Virus record (IMG/VR): IMGVR_UViG_3300044941_000448
Coordinates: 1 to 29,916 of that record
Origin: a virus
Reading direction: 5' to 3' (one strand)
DNA length: 29,916 nucleotides
In this document: piece by piece, positions 28,538-29,916 of the stretch
Layout: every line of letters begins with the position of its first letter
Position numbering within the stretch: position 1 is the stretch's first letter
Program-made: the position numbers and the translations under genes
The notes under the pieces: generated by a model
Seen by the model: only the letters and a program-made list of their open reading frames with translations
What the model was told of the DNA's origin: nothing
Databases searched by the model: none

Positions 28538-29082
28538 TACGATGGAATTTGAAGCTTTGGGTGGCATTATATATCCCGTACTTTCTGGGCAAGCAGACAA
28601 TGGTGAGCTGGTTGGCTTCATTGTTAAAGCCTGTTCACACTCTGTTTAGTGGTTTCAAAGAATTTGAATATGATTTCAATGCTGGTTTGAAATACAGCAG
28701 TCAATCAATAGTGCTTGAAAGCTTTTTAAACGATAAGTTTGATCAAGATAACAGGCGACTCAGGGTTATAAACCAAGAACTCGTGTTTGTTCCCAGGTTC
28801 CATTATTTCCAGGCTGAGTACGAAGTGGATCCATCTCTTGTAGCTTATTCGTATTTCTACAAATCAGAGCCTCACTCGCCGTTCTTTACCTATTTTTCAA
28901 ATGAACAGCTAGATGCGATGTACAGCTTTTTGGTATCGTATCCTGTTAGCTTGATCCTTGACCTGAATGAGGTAAGGGCAGCAGTAAATTTCAGAAGGTT
29001 TGCGGGGCTGCGATACAAAATTGTAAAAGTCGAAGATGACCTTATAACTCCCATTGAATTTTTAACCCAAGAATATGAATAG
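28534..29082 (+). CDS. Distal tail protein in the Mu gp48/gpI position
   Basis: Encodes 182 aa, coupled by ATGA to the J-like gene. It has an amphipathic or weakly hydrophobic N-terminus (RWNLKLWVALYIPYFLG) and a central region YDFNAGLKYSSQSIVLESFLNDKFDQDNRRLRVIN that looks like a conserved Bacteroidota tail motif (LNDxFDxxxRRI). The second half is strand-rich (FRRFAGLRYKIVKVED). Position after the J-like protein corresponds to gpI/gp48, which closes the baseplate, but sequence identity to those families is not visible. It overlaps the last gene by 8 nt. Confidence 0.55.
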   Translation: MIRWNLKLWVALYIPYFLGKQTMVSWLASLLKPVHTLFSGFKEFEYDFNAGLKYSSQSIVLESFLNDKFDQDNRRLRVINQELVFVPRFHYFQAEYEVDPSLVAYSYFYKSEPHSPFFTYFSNEQLDAMYSFLVSYPVSLILDLNEVRAAVNFRRFAGLRYKIVKVEDDLITPIEFLTQEYE

Positions 29083-29848
29083 AATTGATCCAAAGTCAGG
29101 AGGATTTCCTGCATATATCCCTACTGATTATGTGTTTTTACAGGCCGCTATCAAGGAGGCATTAGCCGGTTCAATGAAGCTTTTTGGAGAGAGCTTTATT
29201 GTGGATGGGATTGTAATTGACTTGGTCAACGGCAGACGAACTGGTGGTGTTTTGGTCTTTAAAGGCGAGATAGTTGTTGTTGATGAAATTAGTGGTTCCG
29301 AGTTTACGGATTACATTGCGATCAGCAATAAAGTGTGGGTTATACATGAATTTGTTGATCCGACAATCGGTGAAATAACCTATGCTGATGGCCAAGCGAA
29401 ACCAACACACTTGATTCGCAGAGCTAGAGTGATTAGTATGAGCCAGGTTGTCTCAGGTCAAGAATTTGTGCCTGAAGCACAAATGTTGCGTTACAGAACT
29501 GAAAGCAACCTAGCTTTAGGTTTTGGGCAATTTGGTCCTAACATATTGCCGATGGGAAGCTTTGTTGGTTTTGTTCGTGAAAGCAACGTTGTGCGACTTC
29601 ATGGTGTACTCACCGTACAGGCCAATGCGACAATAGTTGGACCAGGATGGCTATTTACATTGCCGACAGGATTTGTGCCTCAACAGGACCAAGAATATGT
29701 TGTCGGTGCTACGATAACCGGCGAGCTCTTCGCTCGTATCCGTATTCGAGGAACAAGCAGCATTCAGCCTGGACGAGTCGAGGTTTTGAATACGCTATTT
29801 GGAGGGAATACCATCACTTTGGATTCGATTTTGTTTAGACTTCCATAG
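29075..29848 (+). CDS. Distal tail/baseplate protein, unknown
   Basis: Encodes 257 aa from ATG 29075 and is the last gene of the prophage. It is rich in beta strands (FIVDGIVIDLV, TGGVLVFKGEIVVVDE, KVWVIHEFVDPTIGEITYAD, NVVRLHGVLTV, ATITGELFARIRI). The first half, with GGFPAYIPTDY, a DGIVID strand and ITYADGQAKPTHLIRR, resembles N-terminal domains of baseplate-attached fibres of this phage group; the second half looks like a small receptor-binding or tip beta domain. No known family is recalled. It lies 14 nt before the terminal repeats. Confidence 0.5.
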   Translation: MNRIDPKSGGFPAYIPTDYVFLQAAIKEALAGSMKLFGESFIVDGIVIDLVNGRRTGGVLVFKGEIVVVDEISGSEFTDYIAISNKVWVIHEFVDPTIGEITYADGQAKPTHLIRRARVISMSQVVSGQEFVPEAQMLRYRTESNLALGFGQFGPNILPMGSFVGFVRESNVVRLHGVLTVQANATIVGPGWLFTLPTGFVPQQDQEYVVGATITGELFARIRIRGTSSIQPGRVEVLNTLFGGNTITLDSILFRLP

Positions 29849-29849
29849 G

Positions 29850-29885
29850 CGAAATGAGCTTGTGAAATTTTGCCATTTCGTTTTT
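29850..29885 (+). terminator. Possible weak terminator overlapping the end repeats
   Basis: CGAAATG (29850-29856) can pair with CATTTCG (29874-29880), and TTTTT follows (29881-29885). The 7-bp stem has a 17-nt loop and is AT-rich, so it is weak. It would end the rightward late operon after the last gene. The CATTTCG part belongs to the first terminal repeat. Confidence 0.3.
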
Positions 29886-29906
29886 GAAATTTTGCCATTT
29901 CGTTTT
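29863..29906. repeat. Tandem 22-bp direct repeat, candidate transposase-binding sites at the right end
   Basis: Two identical 22-bp units lie end to end at 29863-29884 and 29885-29906; each begins TGAAATTTTGCCATTTCG and closes with TTTT. Mu has 22-bp end-type sites (R1, R2, R3) for its transposase at its right end, so these fit R1/R2-like sites. They come 15 nt after the last tail gene, where the end of a Mu-like genome belongs. The phage-host junction itself may be within the last 10 bases or just beyond the window. Confidence 0.65.
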
Positions 29907-29916
29907 GCGGATTATA

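Overview
The window is the distal part of a Mu-like (transposable, myovirus-type) prophage of a Bacteroidota host. It starts inside an early gene (DUF3164 family) and ends at what looks like the right end of the phage. The Mu-like assignment rests on a DUF3164 protein, a DUF935 portal, a MuF head protein, a gp36-like connector, a gpG-like neck protein, a contractile tail and 22-bp tandem repeats after the last tail gene. The Bacteroidota assignment rests on DUF2586 and DUF6046 tail proteins, Mtd-type fibre N-termini, Bacteroidota-type promoter boxes (TTTG, then TAnnTTTG) and sparse Shine-Dalgarno sites. Integration functions (repressor, transposase A and B) must lie to the left of the window.

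Region 1 (1-3843, + strand) is the end of the early operon. It has the DUF3164 tail, several tiny genes often joined by ATGA overlaps (one a Lar-like zinc ribbon) and a T-arm-like hairpin. Next comes a three-gene cargo at 1657-3329: a soluble protein of about 292 aa, a protein with about four membrane segments, and a membrane zinc ribbon. The first two resemble lambda RexA/RexB in size, order and topology. A small phage protein and a strong intrinsic terminator close the operon. Region 2 (3841-4109) is a separately promoted small helix-turn-helix gene, a good candidate for the Mor/C-type late activator.

Region 3 (13183 down to 4078, - strand) is one late operon: small and large terminase, a membrane coiled-coil protein, gp36-like connector, Dam-type methylase, portal, MuF protein with an extra C-terminal domain, tape measure, neck protein and tail terminator. 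A candidate small RNA lies on the opposite strand between MuF and the tape measure. Region 4 (13184-13354) is a divergent late promoter. Two outward promoters have the same -7 box and flank a perfect 14-bp inverted repeat.

Region 5 (13355-29848, + strand) is the second late operon. It runs protease/scaffold, major capsid, a small HeH-like protein, a candidate decoration protein, a Met-type tRNA-like gene, the lysis cassette (holin, exported endolysin, one-piece spanin), sheath, tube, tail chaperones with a -1 frameshift site, baseplate and spike genes, two Mtd_N fibres, baseplate J-like protein and distal tail proteins. Region 6 (29849-29916) holds the tandem 22-bp repeats read as transposase-binding end sites.

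No stretch above 300 bases lacks a gene; the longest gap is the 171-bp divergent promoter region. I saw no rRNA, CRISPR array or insertion sequence.
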